Below the pieces are notes generated by a model. The model saw only the letters and a list, made by a program, of their open reading frames with translations, was not told where the DNA came from and did no database searches. Position numbers and translations under genes: made by a program. This document shows, one piece after another, positions 8,179-16,957 of a DNA stretch of 64,000 bases. Source of the DNA: Bacillus sp. EB106-08-02-XG196 (GTDB lineage: Bacteria; Bacillota; Bacilli; Bacillales; Cytobacillaceae); the NCBI RefSeq assembly GCF_013396335.1, contig NZ_JABWSY010000004.1, positions 186,001-250,000 on the forward strand, in the 5' to 3' direction. Position 1 is the first letter of the stretch. Each line of letters opens with the position of its first letter.

Positions 8179-9339
8179 TTATAGGCTGATACTGATTCGA
8201 CTTATACTGAACTCTTGGTGACCTAGAATTTCAGCTTTTGTAAGTTCTCCCTGCGCTGTTTTAATCACTGTTTCAAGAATACGGTTTCCAGCATCTTCAA
8301 TGGTTTCTTTGCCTTTCATAACAGGACTGGTATCAACATCCATGTTGTCTTCCATGTTTCGGGCCGTGATTTCATTCCCTGTTATTTTGATGACAGGGAT
8401 AATTGGATTTCCTGTTGGAGTCCCTCTTCCTGTTGTAAAACAGACCATATGGACACCCGCAGCCGCCATACCTGAAACGCACTCGATATCATTGCCTGGA
8501 GAATCCATAAAGTAATATCCATTACCAGGTATTTCCTCAGCAAATGGTAATACATCTTGTAATGGGCTTGTACCTGCTTTACTTATACAGCCAAGTGATT
8601 TTTCTTCAATCGTGGACAATCCTCCCTCAATATTACCCGGGCTAGGGTTGCCCCCTCGCATGTCTGCGCCAATACGTTCGACTTCTTTTTCAAATTTGTC
8701 AACATAGGCATAGACCTTATTAGCTACTTCTTCATTAATGGCAGATTCAGCCACAAGGTGTTCAGCTCCGATAATCTCAGTTGTTTCTCCCATTACAATC
8801 GTGCCACCCTGATTAATAAGCATGTCTGATGTTTTTCCTAATGCAGGATTGCTGCATAATCCAGAAGTAGCATCAGATCCGCCACATTTCACGCCAAGGA
8901 TTAGTTCTGAAAGTGAGATATCTACTTGAGGGATATTTTCAATTTCCTTGTACAATTGCTTAGCCAAATCAGATCCCTTTTGAATCGCTTTAACGGAACC
9001 CCCTGCATCCTGAATATCAATCCATGCAACTGGTTTTCCTGTTTCTTCTATTTCCTTTTTAAGTTCACGTGCATCAATGACTTCACAACCTAAGCTTACT
9101 AACAGAACTGCACCTACATTTGGATTTTTCCCCATTCCAACAAGCAGTTTATGTGTACGCTCTTTGTCATCGCCAATTTGGCTGCAGCCATGCTGATGTG
9201 GGATAGCAACTGAATCAGGTACGCTTTGTTGGATTCTATTTGATACATGGTTAGCACAAACAACCGTAGGAATGATTAATAAATGATTTCGTATCCCCAT
9301 TTTACCGTTTGGACGACGATAACCTTTTATCATATTCAT
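8179..9339 (-). CDS. UxaA-type dehydratase, large subunit (probable L-fuconate dehydratase)
   Basis: 386-residue C-terminal domain of the altronate/galactarate dehydratase family. YRRPNGKMGIRNHLLI is the start signature; IPHQHGCSQIGDD and GVKCGGSDATSG carry conserved Cys/His residues, and SPGNDIECVSGM and CFTTGRGTPTGNP are further family motifs. It pairs with the SAF-domain gene just upstream, whose stop overlaps this start. These enzymes dehydrate sugar acids to 2-keto-3-deoxy acids. In the Campylobacter fucose locus a similarly split UxaA pair takes the fuconate dehydratase position, so I infer the same here instead of the enolase-superfamily enzyme of other bacteria. Confidence 0.85.
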   Translation of the reverse strand: MNMIKGYRRPNGKMGIRNHLLIIPTVVCANHVSNRIQQSVPDSVAIPHQHGCSQIGDDKERTHKLLVGMGKNPNVGAVLLVSLGCEVIDARELKKEIEETGKPVAWIDIQDAGGSVKAIQKGSDLAKQLYKEIENIPQVDISLSELILGVKCGGSDATSGLCSNPALGKTSDMLINQGGTIVMGETTEIIGAEHLVAESAINEEVANKVYAYVDKFEKEVERIGADMRGGNPSPGNIEGGLSTIEEKSLGCISKAGTSPLQDVLPFAEEIPGNGYYFMDSPGNDIECVSGMAAAGVHMVCFTTGRGTPTGNPIIPVIKITGNEITARNMEDNMDVDTSPVMKGKETIEDAGNRILETVIKTAQGELTKAEILGHQEFSISRISISL

Positions 9340-9665
9340 TATTTTTGCTCCCCTTTCGCCTTATCGCCTCTGCCTCGTATTCCTTCAATATTATGAACAT
9401 GTACATGTTCACCAGGAGTAATCTCAATACTTGCGGCACCAATCACTTGACCGTACTTAACGATATGTTCAGTTGGCTGGATCGATTTAATAGCTATTTT
9501 ATGTCCAAATGGAATGGCTTGTTTTGCTGTTACTTCTTCCTTTTGCCCATTAAGCACATATTGTACGATTTCTCCAGACTCTATGTTCTGCAAAAGGGTG
9601 GCAACATTATCAATCTCTGACATTACAATACTTGTTAATTCTTGCTCTTGTGCTAAATTACCCAT
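9339..9665 (-). CDS. UxaA-type dehydratase, small SAF-domain subunit
   Basis: 108 residues corresponding to the N-terminal SAF domain of altronate dehydratase; IPFGHKIAIKSI and GQVIGAASIEITPGEHVHVHNI are the recognisable parts, and the HVHVHN stretch is characteristic. It is encoded separately from the large domain, with adjoining stop and start, so both are made in equal amounts and presumably form one enzyme. The start overlaps the lactonase gene by eight bases and has GGAAAGGTG upstream. Its role is inferred as part of L-fuconate dehydration. Confidence 0.85.
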   Translation of the reverse strand: MGNLAQEQELTSIVMSEIDNVATLLQNIESGEIVQYVLNGQKEEVTAKQAIPFGHKIAIKSIQPTEHIVKYGQVIGAASIEITPGEHVHVHNIEGIRGRGDKAKGEQK

Positions 9666-10509
9666 TTATTGCACACCTTTCCTTTAACTTATAAAATGAT
9701 TTTGCATTTTCAGAAAAAATTTGTTCTCTTTCTGAAGCGCTTACTAAATTTGGTAAGTTTTCGAATACAACCCGTACTGCTTCTTCATAGCTTCCACCTG
9801 ATAAACAAACCGGCCAATCACTGCCAAAAAGAATACGTGACGAACCAAATGATTGAACAACATGCTGAATGTAAGGTTTAAAATCGGCTGCCTCCCAAGA
9901 ATCTGCCAGCGTCATAAAGCCGGACAATTTACACCAAACATGAGGAAATTTAGCCAGCTTGTTCATTTCTTCTTTCCACTTATGCAATCCCACTTTAGAA
10001 ATATCTGGTTTAGCGATATGATCAATGACTACACGCAGGTTTGGAAGCAACTCTAGTAATGCTTCAATTGAGGGAATATGTCTATCGGTAATTAATAAAT
10101 CAAGAGGCAGGTCATTTCGAATAAGCAGCCTCAAATTCTCGATTACCTGATCCTGTAAAATCCAGTCATCTTGATTGATATCCTGTAACATCGGGCGTAA
10201 ACCTACAATACCTTGCTGTTGCATTAATACATCTAGCTGTTCCGGGAAGGTTGAAGAGGATAAATCTAACCAGCCAACAACACCGTATATCCATTCATAG
10301 TGTTCGTATAACGATAAAAGATAATCGGTCTCCTCAGATGTAGGTGCTGCTTGAACAAGGACTGTTCCTGAGATTGAGAATTTTTCTAAAGAAGGTATTA
10401 AATCTTCTGGAAGAAAGTCTTGATAAAGAATACCCATATCTTTGGTAAGCCAGTCGTAATCTCCTCGCTCCAGCTTCCAAAAGTGTTGGTGAGAATCAAT
10501 GATTGTGAT
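9658..10509 (-). CDS. Amidohydrolase-2 family L-fuconolactonase, apparently starting at a non-standard codon
   Basis: TIM-barrel amidohydrolase expected to open L-fucono-1,5-lactone to L-fuconate. Metal motifs are DSHQHFW near the N-terminus, DHIAKPD in the middle and FGSDWPVC toward the end. The first standard start in frame (ATG 10437) would remove the catalytic HxH. The frame stays open for 24 more codons, reading ITIIDSHQHFWKLERGD, exactly what family members begin with (M-x-I-I-D-S-H-Q-H-F-W). At the place of the expected ATG there is ATC (10507-10509), six bases after AGGGGGG. Either AUC/AUU is used, or the start codon was lost by mutation or sequencing error. First gene of the fucose operon. 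Confidence 0.8.
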   Translation of the reverse strand: MTIIDSHQHFWKLERGDYDWLTKDMGILYQDFLPEDLIPSLEKFSISGTVLVQAAPTSEETDYLLSLYEHYEWIYGVVGWLDLSSSTFPEQLDVLMQQQGIVGLRPMLQDINQDDWILQDQVIENLRLLIRNDLPLDLLITDRHIPSIEALLELLPNLRVVIDHIAKPDISKVGLHKWKEEMNKLAKFPHVWCKLSGFMTLADSWEAADFKPYIQHVVQSFGSSRILFGSDWPVCLSGGSYEEAVRVVFENLPNLVSASEREQIFSENAKSFYKLKERCAING

Positions 10510-10536
10510 ACCGCTCCCCCCTAATTGTTAAATTAG

Positions 10537-10550
10537 TGTTATCGATAACA
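10537..10550. promoter_or_regulatory. LacI-type operator of the fucose operon
   Basis: TGTTATCGATAACA is a perfect 14-bp palindrome placed just downstream of the -10 box, at the expected transcription start. The identical 14-mer occurs at 25731-25744 and a close relative at the GH29 promoter beside the lacI gene, so this operon is probably repressed by that LacI protein. Confidence 0.8.
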
Positions 10551-10552
10551 TA

Positions 10553-10581
10553 AAATTAACAAAATAATTACTAATTGTCAA
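10553..10581 (-). promoter_or_regulatory. Promoter of the fucose operon
   Basis: TTGACA (10576-10581) and TAATTT (10553-10558), 17-base spacer, minus strand. The architecture (consensus -35, 17 bases, -10, then palindromic operator) is the same as at the GH29 promoter. Confidence 0.75.
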
Positions 10582-10610
10582 TAAATTTAGTTAATAACTA
10601 GATTCATAGA

Positions 10611-10640
10611 AAAAGACAGATGGGCTCCCATCTGTCTTTT
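10611..10640 (-). terminator. Terminator of the ABC-GH110-GH95 transcript
   Basis: Two 14-base arms (AAAAGACAGATGGG and its complement) separated by CT, with T-runs on both sides, so it can work in both directions. The stop codon of the DUF624 gene lies at its edge. It separates the transcript above from the fucose operon promoter. Confidence 0.85.
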
Positions 10641-11281
10641 TATGAAGGCGTATTATTTAACCTATTTTCCGATTCATTCTGTGGCATTAAGTGTTTAAAC
10701 TTTAAATCAGCAAACCAGTATATCAGATAAGCAGAAACACTGAAAAAGAAAAAGAATATTAAAAAGGAAAAGCGTAATGATAGAATAGTCCATGCACTAA
10801 TAATAATCATACAAAAAATCGATAAATGAATTTTGTATAAACCTACTTTAAGACTATTAAGACACAAGTGCTTAAAGGATGTGATCATATTAACCATCAG
10901 TGGATATATACTAAAAAAAGATAGAACAAATAAAAAGCTGACTAATAGGATTACTGCATGAATAAATCCTTTGTAAGGGATAGTCATCTCCTGTAAAAAT
11001 AAAATATCAACCATTAAAAGTAATCCAATTATCGTGTATAAAATCCCGACTAAATAACTTTGCTTCCAATTTTCAACAAACATTTCCTTATACTGAGTAA
11101 AAACTTCTGCTTCTTTCGTTATTCTCCACTTTCTTACAACCCCAAAAAGAGCTGCAATGGCAGGGAAAATGGTAATAATAGGAATGCAGCTTAGAATAAA
11201 TAGGATGTTTAAATACATAAAGTTATACATCCACAAGCATATACGATACAAGCGGCTATCTAAACTAAAAATTTCCTCCAC
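10640..11281 (-). CDS. DUF624 (YesL-like) integral membrane protein
   Basis: 213 residues, strongly hydrophobic, with about five to six membrane segments (around 15-45, 75-95, 105-130, 145-165 and 170-190). The N-terminal FSLDSRLYRICLWMYNFMYL followed by SCIPIITIFPAIAAL is the DUF624 signature. YesL-type proteins accompany LplB/YtcP-type ABC importers for complex oligosaccharides in Bacillus, but their function is unknown to me. It is the last gene of the ABC-GH110-GH95 cluster. The start is GTG, with only a weak site upstream. Confidence 0.8.
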   Translation of the reverse strand: MEEIFSLDSRLYRICLWMYNFMYLNILFILSCIPIITIFPAIAALFGVVRKWRITKEAEVFTQYKEMFVENWKQSYLVGILYTIIGLLLMVDILFLQEMTIPYKGFIHAVILLVSFLFVLSFFSIYPLMVNMITSFKHLCLNSLKVGLYKIHLSIFCMIIISAWTILSLRFSFLIFFFFFSVSAYLIYWFADLKFKHLMPQNESENRLNNTPS

Positions 11282-11338
11282 CTCATAACATAGATAACTT
11301 AATTAAATATTCTTATTATTGTACCATAAAATAGTATG

Positions 11339-12514
11339 TTACAGCTGAGATACTACTTCATCTTTAATGGTATTTTTATGTCTTCCCTGATTGACTTGGA
11401 CAACTTTTCCTCCAGAGCGAATCGATTCTGTTGCCGCACATCCGACAGCTACACTCATCCGGCCAGCAAATGACGTTGTTAATGGCTGCTTATCAAATAA
11501 AACTAAATTAACAAAGTCCTCACAGATACGCGGGTCTGCTCCGCCATGTGTACCAGGCATTTTCTTCATTTCATAGACAATATCACTCATTTCATGCCAG
11601 GAACCGGATTTTCTTGTTTTCACATAGACTTTATCGTTTACATCATCATTTTCAATCCGGCCTTTTGTACCGATGATGGTATAATTTCGAGAATAGTCTG
11701 GTGTAAAGTGACATTGCATATAGGATGCTTTAATACCGCCTTCTAACTCCATAATGATCATGCTATTATCCTCAACATCAATTTCTTCTCTAAATGCACA
11801 TTGAGTCAGCCTTTCTAAACTAGCATCTGGACAGGTATCTTTTAATTCACAATCCGGACAATGTAAATCATTCGGTTTGTCTCCCCCATAATAATCCAGA
11901 CTGCCGAAAGCGGACACCTTTGCGGCATAACTGCCTGTCAGCCAATGAATGACATCGATATCATGGGATGCCTTTTGAAGCAGCAAGGATGTAGTATTGG
12001 CTGCGGTTCCATGCCAATCGTGGTAATAAAAATATCCGCCAAGCCCAACAAAATGTCTGACCCATACCGCTTTTATATCACCAATGACACCTGAATCGAT
12101 GATTTCTTTCATCGTTTGATACATGCTCATATAGCGCATATTAAAACCTATCATAAAATGCTTTCCGGATTTTTTTGCCTCATCCAGAATTCTATCGCAT
12201 GCCTCGGGTGTAATGGCTAATGGTTTTTCACAATAAACATGTTTTCCTGCTCGAAGTGCTGCTGTGGCATGTTCTTCATGCAGATAATCAGGGGTTAAAA
12301 TCGCAACCGCATCGATATCCCCTCTTGCAAGCAATTCTTTATAATCTGTTGTAACAAAAGCTTCATGATTAATTTCCTTTTTAAATTTCTCAAGTGCTTT
12401 CAGGGACACATCTGCCGCACCAACAACAACGGAATTTCCTGTTGGATTGTGCCAGTATTCCACAATCGTACTCCTGCCGCCTGTACCGATTACACCAATT
12501 CTTACCTGTGTCAT
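11339..12514 (-). CDS. Gfo/Idh/MocA-family NAD(P)-dependent oxidoreductase, possibly a redox glycosidase
   Basis: 391 residues. The Rossmann motif GVIGTGGRS is at about 7-15, catalytic Lys in CEKPLAIT near 95, and His of ASHDIDVIHWL near 185. A cysteine cluster, CPDCELKDTCPD plus a further Cys (about 220-242), is inserted in the C-terminal domain and could bind a metal. Members oxidise sugars, and some (GH109) use NAD-assisted chemistry to cleave alpha-GalNAc. Here it sits in an operon with two GH110-like proteins and a GH95 fucosidase, next to a GalNAc catabolic operon, so an alpha-GalNAc or other redox-glycosidase role is an attractive but unproven inference. A plain sugar dehydrogenase is the alternative. 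Confidence 0.75.
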   Translation of the reverse strand: MTQVRIGVIGTGGRSTIVEYWHNPTGNSVVVGAADVSLKALEKFKKEINHEAFVTTDYKELLARGDIDAVAILTPDYLHEEHATAALRAGKHVYCEKPLAITPEACDRILDEAKKSGKHFMIGFNMRYMSMYQTMKEIIDSGVIGDIKAVWVRHFVGLGGYFYYHDWHGTAANTTSLLLQKASHDIDVIHWLTGSYAAKVSAFGSLDYYGGDKPNDLHCPDCELKDTCPDASLERLTQCAFREEIDVEDNSMIIMELEGGIKASYMQCHFTPDYSRNYTIIGTKGRIENDDVNDKVYVKTRKSGSWHEMSDIVYEMKKMPGTHGGADPRICEDFVNLVLFDKQPLTTSFAGRMSVAVGCAATESIRSGGKVVQVNQGRHKNTIKDEVVSQL

Positions 12515-12535
12515 AATTCTACTCCCCCAATTTCT

Positions 12536-14497
12536 TTAACGTCCATGATCAAAGACTCTATCTTCTTTTATATTCTCAGCCGGCATTTTCGAATAGGATA
12601 ATGTTGGGATGTAAGACACTCCAAAAATATTTGCTTCGAATAGTACATTTTTACATGCTGTTAATTCAAATGTTTGTTGTTTCATTTCTTCCTTTTCCTC
12701 TTCGCCAAGAACTGTTTTGGCATATTGTGTGTTTATCTCAGGACAATACCAATTAATTTTATTATTAGTAAAGATCAGTTGATCGACACTATTTGCAACA
12801 AGAACGGATTCGTGTTCCATATAGAAAGTGTTTTCTTCAATTCGTATATTTCGATGAATGGCTTGATCAAAAGGTGGGTATTGGTACCCTTTTGTAACGG
12901 GATCAATCCGAATGGCGGCATTCCGCCAATTTGCATTTCCTACTTTCGTTACAAAAAATGTATTCGACCGGATGGTAACATCACGAACAGGCCCAGATTC
13001 ATACCAGTCTTGAGAATCGTTGGATATAAAAATTGCATCCATTGCCATATGCTTAAAAATATTGTATTCAATCATTACCTTCTTACGTGTTGTACATAAT
13101 ACTCCTCTTGTCGATACCGTCTCAAAAAGATTGTTCTTTATATGAACCGTTGGTATGTATGTTACGTTTTCAGCTACGACCATCCCTTCTCCATTGATTT
13201 GTTGTAAAATTTCATTTGGAATGGATTGGTCAAAAGTAACAATCATCGATTGAAGGTCATTCCCTTCTTCCCCTGGATGTTTAACGGCCGTTACGGTGTA
13301 ACATTTTTCATCACCATCAGCAGAAGTTAATGTATCCCGACGATAAAAGACAACTTGATTTCCAACATAGTATTGAGGGAAGCCTCCCTGCTGAGAATGA
13401 ACGTAACGAAGCCTTACTGTCCGGTCGTCTATTTTATCCTCAACACGCGTAAAGGTACCATGAATATTGATTGGATCATCGTGTGAGTGATTGAATGTAC
13501 ATCCTTCGATGTGAATGTGGCCGCTGGCACCGGAAACATGGATTAGATCAGCGTAGCTTGACGTATATCTGCCAGTTTCCTCCCTTGTTTTGAAGGTACA
13601 ATCAAAATAGGAAACATTATGGGACATTTGGGTTAACCAGCCAAATGCATGCATATAGTGAACGTTAACCTTCTCAATGACCGTATCTGTACTTTCCCAA
13701 ATAAAGGCACCCGCCGTTTCTCTTCTAGGGGTTGAACAAAATTCAAAAACAAGATCTTTTTGATGAATAATCGGACGATTCTCTCCATAGAAAATTCGTA
13801 CGGTTGTATCGTTAAGGAGGATGATTTTTGTTCTTTTTTCTGAAAAGGGTCCTGAATCAAGCGAGTATCGTCTCGTCATATTGCTATCAGGGTGGTAGCC
13901 TACGACAGTCCATGCACCTTTATGATTTTTGTCCGTCCAATAATATTGGCCGCTTGTAGGATCAACCTCACTATACCAAGTGACATTTCTAGCATTCTCA
14001 TCTACCGAAAAGGAAAAACAATCGGGAATAGTGAAGTCAGTATACTGCTCACCATTCCATTCACCCGTAGCACTTACGGTCATTTCGATTGTAGTCGGAA
14101 CGGCAAAGTCCCATGAAAAATTATGCAGATAAACATCTTTTGATCGGACGATTGCTAGTGCCATACAGTCGCCATGGATCATAAAGAGTGAACCGTTGCC
14201 ATTAAGGATTACTTGTTCTTGATCCTCAAGCAATAAGGCAATGTGTTTTACAGGAAATCGAATACTATCGGTATTCGATGTATGGTACTCTCTTTTCTGG
14301 GAAGTACCTTTCTGTAGTTGATAGGTTCCAGTTGGAAAGTCGATTACCACTTGACCTTGCATGGTTTTCGCATATTCAAATGCTTGCCAAATTGCTTCTG
14401 TACTATCAATTTGACCAGATGGATCCGCTCCAAAATAGGTGACATCGATTTTTTGTTTGCATTCTTTTATTAAATTTCCAATGAGCTTTTGTCGCAT
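12536..14497 (-). CDS. GH110-like beta-helix protein, probable alpha-1,3-galactosidase (copy 2)
   Basis: About 653 residues of right-handed parallel beta-helix. An N-terminal strand-loop with VTYFGADPSGQIDSTEAI resembles the pectate-lyase-like cap. Motifs shared with the copy at 16958-18844 include SNTDSIRFP, NGNGSLF, SYADLIHVSGASG, HSHDDPINIHGTF and VSTRGVLCTTRKKV. The adjacent aspartates in HDDPINIHG occupy what I recall as the catalytic position of GH110. GH110 enzymes remove alpha-1,3-linked galactose, for example from blood-group B. No signal peptide is present, so the substrate must be imported. ATG 14497 (GGTG eight bases upstream) is preferred over an in-frame GTG at 14506. Family assignment is from memory. 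Confidence 0.75.
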   Translation of the reverse strand: MRQKLIGNLIKECKQKIDVTYFGADPSGQIDSTEAIWQAFEYAKTMQGQVVIDFPTGTYQLQKGTSQKREYHTSNTDSIRFPVKHIALLLEDQEQVILNGNGSLFMIHGDCMALAIVRSKDVYLHNFSWDFAVPTTIEMTVSATGEWNGEQYTDFTIPDCFSFSVDENARNVTWYSEVDPTSGQYYWTDKNHKGAWTVVGYHPDSNMTRRYSLDSGPFSEKRTKIILLNDTTVRIFYGENRPIIHQKDLVFEFCSTPRRETAGAFIWESTDTVIEKVNVHYMHAFGWLTQMSHNVSYFDCTFKTREETGRYTSSYADLIHVSGASGHIHIEGCTFNHSHDDPINIHGTFTRVEDKIDDRTVRLRYVHSQQGGFPQYYVGNQVVFYRRDTLTSADGDEKCYTVTAVKHPGEEGNDLQSMIVTFDQSIPNEILQQINGEGMVVAENVTYIPTVHIKNNLFETVSTRGVLCTTRKKVMIEYNIFKHMAMDAIFISNDSQDWYESGPVRDVTIRSNTFFVTKVGNANWRNAAIRIDPVTKGYQYPPFDQAIHRNIRIEENTFYMEHESVLVANSVDQLIFTNNKINWYCPEINTQYAKTVLGEEEKEEMKQQTFELTACKNVLFEANIFGVSYIPTLSYSKMPAENIKEDRVFDHGR

Positions 14498-14535
14498 ATT
14501 TGTCACACCATTCTATCTTCTTGTGATCCGAACAT

Positions 14536-16905
14536 TTAAAATAATAGCTGAAGCCTTTGGTTTTTGCTCATCGTAAGTGAAATAAAGCCATCAGCAGCAG
14601 CTAGTTTTTTATCTTCTTTTCCTTCTTCACGAACAATAACACCGTTGTTTGTCTTTAAAACAAATACGTTCCCAGTGTGACAGCTTACTTCCATTTGATT
14701 TACCTGCATCTTATCCCATGAAAGGCTTACCTCAAAGCCGCCTCGAACACGAACGCCCTTTAATGATCCACTTAACCAAGTTGAAGGAAGCGCCGGTAAC
14801 ATTTCCACATATCCTTTGTGGGATTGAATAATCATCTCTGCAACCCCTGCAGTATAGCTGAAATTCCCATCAATTTGGAAAGGCGGATGAGCTCCTAACA
14901 GGTTCGGGTACAATCCTCCTCCAACAAAAACTTCCCTTTTGAATGAGACAATGTTAAAAAGCTGATGAAGTAGTGCATTCACCCTCTCCCCATCCTTCAG
15001 GCGTGCCCAAAGACACATCTTCCAGCCAAGACTCCAGCCCGTTCCTGCATCCCCTCTTCTATTTAATGTTTGCCGGACAGCTTCTAATAATGGACCGTCG
15101 ATAATCTGATTTCCTGGATAGACACCATACAAATGGGATACATGGCGATGATGGGGTTCAACATCTTCATAATCCATTAACCATTCCTGTAATTGACCAT
15201 ACTTACCAATTTGTAAAGGATGGAGGCGTTCCTTTGCTGTACTTACTTGTTGAATCCATTCATCCTCAATACCGAGAATGCCTGCTGCTTCGATGCAATT
15301 AGTAAATAAATCCCAGATAATTTGCAAATCCATTGTTGAACCTTTTGTCACCGACCCTATTTGACCATCTTCTGCATAAAATTTATGTTCTGGTGATGTG
15401 GAAGGAGATGTAATCAAATAACCATTCTCATCCTCCACCAGCCAGTCCAAACAAAATTGTGCCCCGCCTTTCATAATCGGAAAGGCTTCTTCGAGAAGAA
15501 AATCCTTGTCCTGAGAGTAGCTATAATGCTCCCATAGGTGGCGGCACAACCAAGGTCCTGACATTGGCCAAAAGGCCCAGCTTGGATCACCGTGGCGCAC
15601 GTCTCCAACCGGATCGGCATGTCTCCACAAATCGGTATTATGGTGGGCGCTCCACCCCTTTAAACCGTACCTGTTATTTACCATCTTTTCACCGGTTACC
15701 GCCAGTTCTTGTATCGCTTTTAAAAGCGGACGATGACATTCAGATAAATTCGTTACTTCAACTGGCCAGTAATTCATTTCCGTATTGATGTTTAACGTAT
15801 AATTGGAAGACCATGGCGCACGTGTTACATCATTCCAGATTCCTTGTAAATTTGCGGGCTGTGTTCCCTCTCTTGAGGAAGCAATCATCAAATACCGTCC
15901 ATATTGAAATAATAGTTCTACCATTGCCAAATCGTCAGCATTGTATTTTTTAACTCTTTCATCCGTATCTAGTGTCTCTTCCGTTTGTTCATAACCTAAA
16001 GAGAATTCAACACGGTTGTAAAGATTTTGATAATCTTGAATATGGTTTTCTTTCAACTGCTCATAAGAAATACTCATTGCTGTTGATAGAATTGCTTCAT
16101 TTTGCTGAGTTAATACTTCAAAATCGGTCCCCGGCTGCTGATTGTAACCCTTAAATGATGTAGAAACTGAAAAATAGAGAACAGCTTTCGTTGCATTTTG
16201 AATGGATAATCTTCCATTCGATGATTCTACTTGCCCGTCATCTACAACAACTCCCAGTCTCCCCTCGAAATGAATCGCTTTTGTTTCACCAAACTCACCG
16301 TAAACGATAGGCTGTTCATTTTCATTGAAATAGTTTGGTGCACAGCGTTCAGGGCAAACCCCTTGTAAAGCCACTTCTTCTGCGGCATTTGAAGTTTTAT
16401 ATTTTAATAAACTATCTAATGAAATGCTCACATTTAATTGTTTTGCAGCAGTACTTGTCAATTGGACAGCTAATACCTGATGCGGATGAGAAATAAATGC
16501 TTCACGTGTGTATTCTACTTTTCCAACTGAATAGTTGACAGAAGAGATCGCTTTTTTAATATCTAATGTCCGTACATAGTTCCGTGACACATCACCATGA
16601 AGGTATTGAATGGTCAGATTCCCTAACGGCATATAGCTCTGAGTATAAGGACCAAACATATTCTTTGTTTCGCTGATAGCATCTTCATATTTCTCTTCTT
16701 CGAGTAATTGCCTTACCTTTTTTAATGATGCTTCGTCATTATATCCCCTGTTCCTATGCGGCGGCCCTGACCATAATGTGTCTTCATTCAATTGAAAACG
16801 GTCTGTCTCAACTCCGCCAAAGTGCATCGCACCTAGTCTCCCATTTCCTAGTGGCAACGCCTCAGTCCATTCATTTGCTGCTTTTTTATAGGTTAAAAGA
16901 TTCAT
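14536..16905 (-). CDS. GH95 alpha-L-fucosidase (alpha-1,2-type)
   Basis: About 789 residues, normal for GH95: N-terminal beta domain (YKKAANEWTEALPLGNGRLG at its start; DTLWSGPPHRN follows) and an (alpha/alpha)6 barrel. TLNINTEMNYWPVEVTNLSE contains the catalytic Asn pair, and FQIDGNFSYTAGVAEM near 710 the catalytic Asp known for the Bifidobacterium enzyme. GH95 inverts and typically releases Fuc-alpha-1,2-Gal from blood-group H-type ends. There is no signal peptide, so it acts in the cytosol. It is flanked by the two GH110-like genes. ATG 16905 has GGGAGA seven bases upstream; an earlier ATG at 16920 overlaps that site. Confidence 0.93.
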   Translation of the reverse strand: MNLLTYKKAANEWTEALPLGNGRLGAMHFGGVETDRFQLNEDTLWSGPPHRNRGYNDEASLKKVRQLLEEEKYEDAISETKNMFGPYTQSYMPLGNLTIQYLHGDVSRNYVRTLDIKKAISSVNYSVGKVEYTREAFISHPHQVLAVQLTSTAAKQLNVSISLDSLLKYKTSNAAEEVALQGVCPERCAPNYFNENEQPIVYGEFGETKAIHFEGRLGVVVDDGQVESSNGRLSIQNATKAVLYFSVSTSFKGYNQQPGTDFEVLTQQNEAILSTAMSISYEQLKENHIQDYQNLYNRVEFSLGYEQTEETLDTDERVKKYNADDLAMVELLFQYGRYLMIASSREGTQPANLQGIWNDVTRAPWSSNYTLNINTEMNYWPVEVTNLSECHRPLLKAIQELAVTGEKMVNNRYGLKGWSAHHNTDLWRHADPVGDVRHGDPSWAFWPMSGPWLCRHLWEHYSYSQDKDFLLEEAFPIMKGGAQFCLDWLVEDENGYLITSPSTSPEHKFYAEDGQIGSVTKGSTMDLQIIWDLFTNCIEAAGILGIEDEWIQQVSTAKERLHPLQIGKYGQLQEWLMDYEDVEPHHRHVSHLYGVYPGNQIIDGPLLEAVRQTLNRRGDAGTGWSLGWKMCLWARLKDGERVNALLHQLFNIVSFKREVFVGGGLYPNLLGAHPPFQIDGNFSYTAGVAEMIIQSHKGYVEMLPALPSTWLSGSLKGVRVRGGFEVSLSWDKMQVNQMEVSCHTGNVFVLKTNNGVIVREEGKEDKKLAAADGFISLTMSKNQRLQLLF

Positions 16906-16957
16906 TAATAAATCTCCCATTTACTATTATTTTTCTTACATTGTTTTAAACTGACTT

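Noticed and set aside
9339..9665. Split UxaA as a broken gene
   Set aside because: Stop and start overlap cleanly with a ribosome binding site, and similar two-gene splits are known in other fucose loci, so it is a natural two-subunit form.
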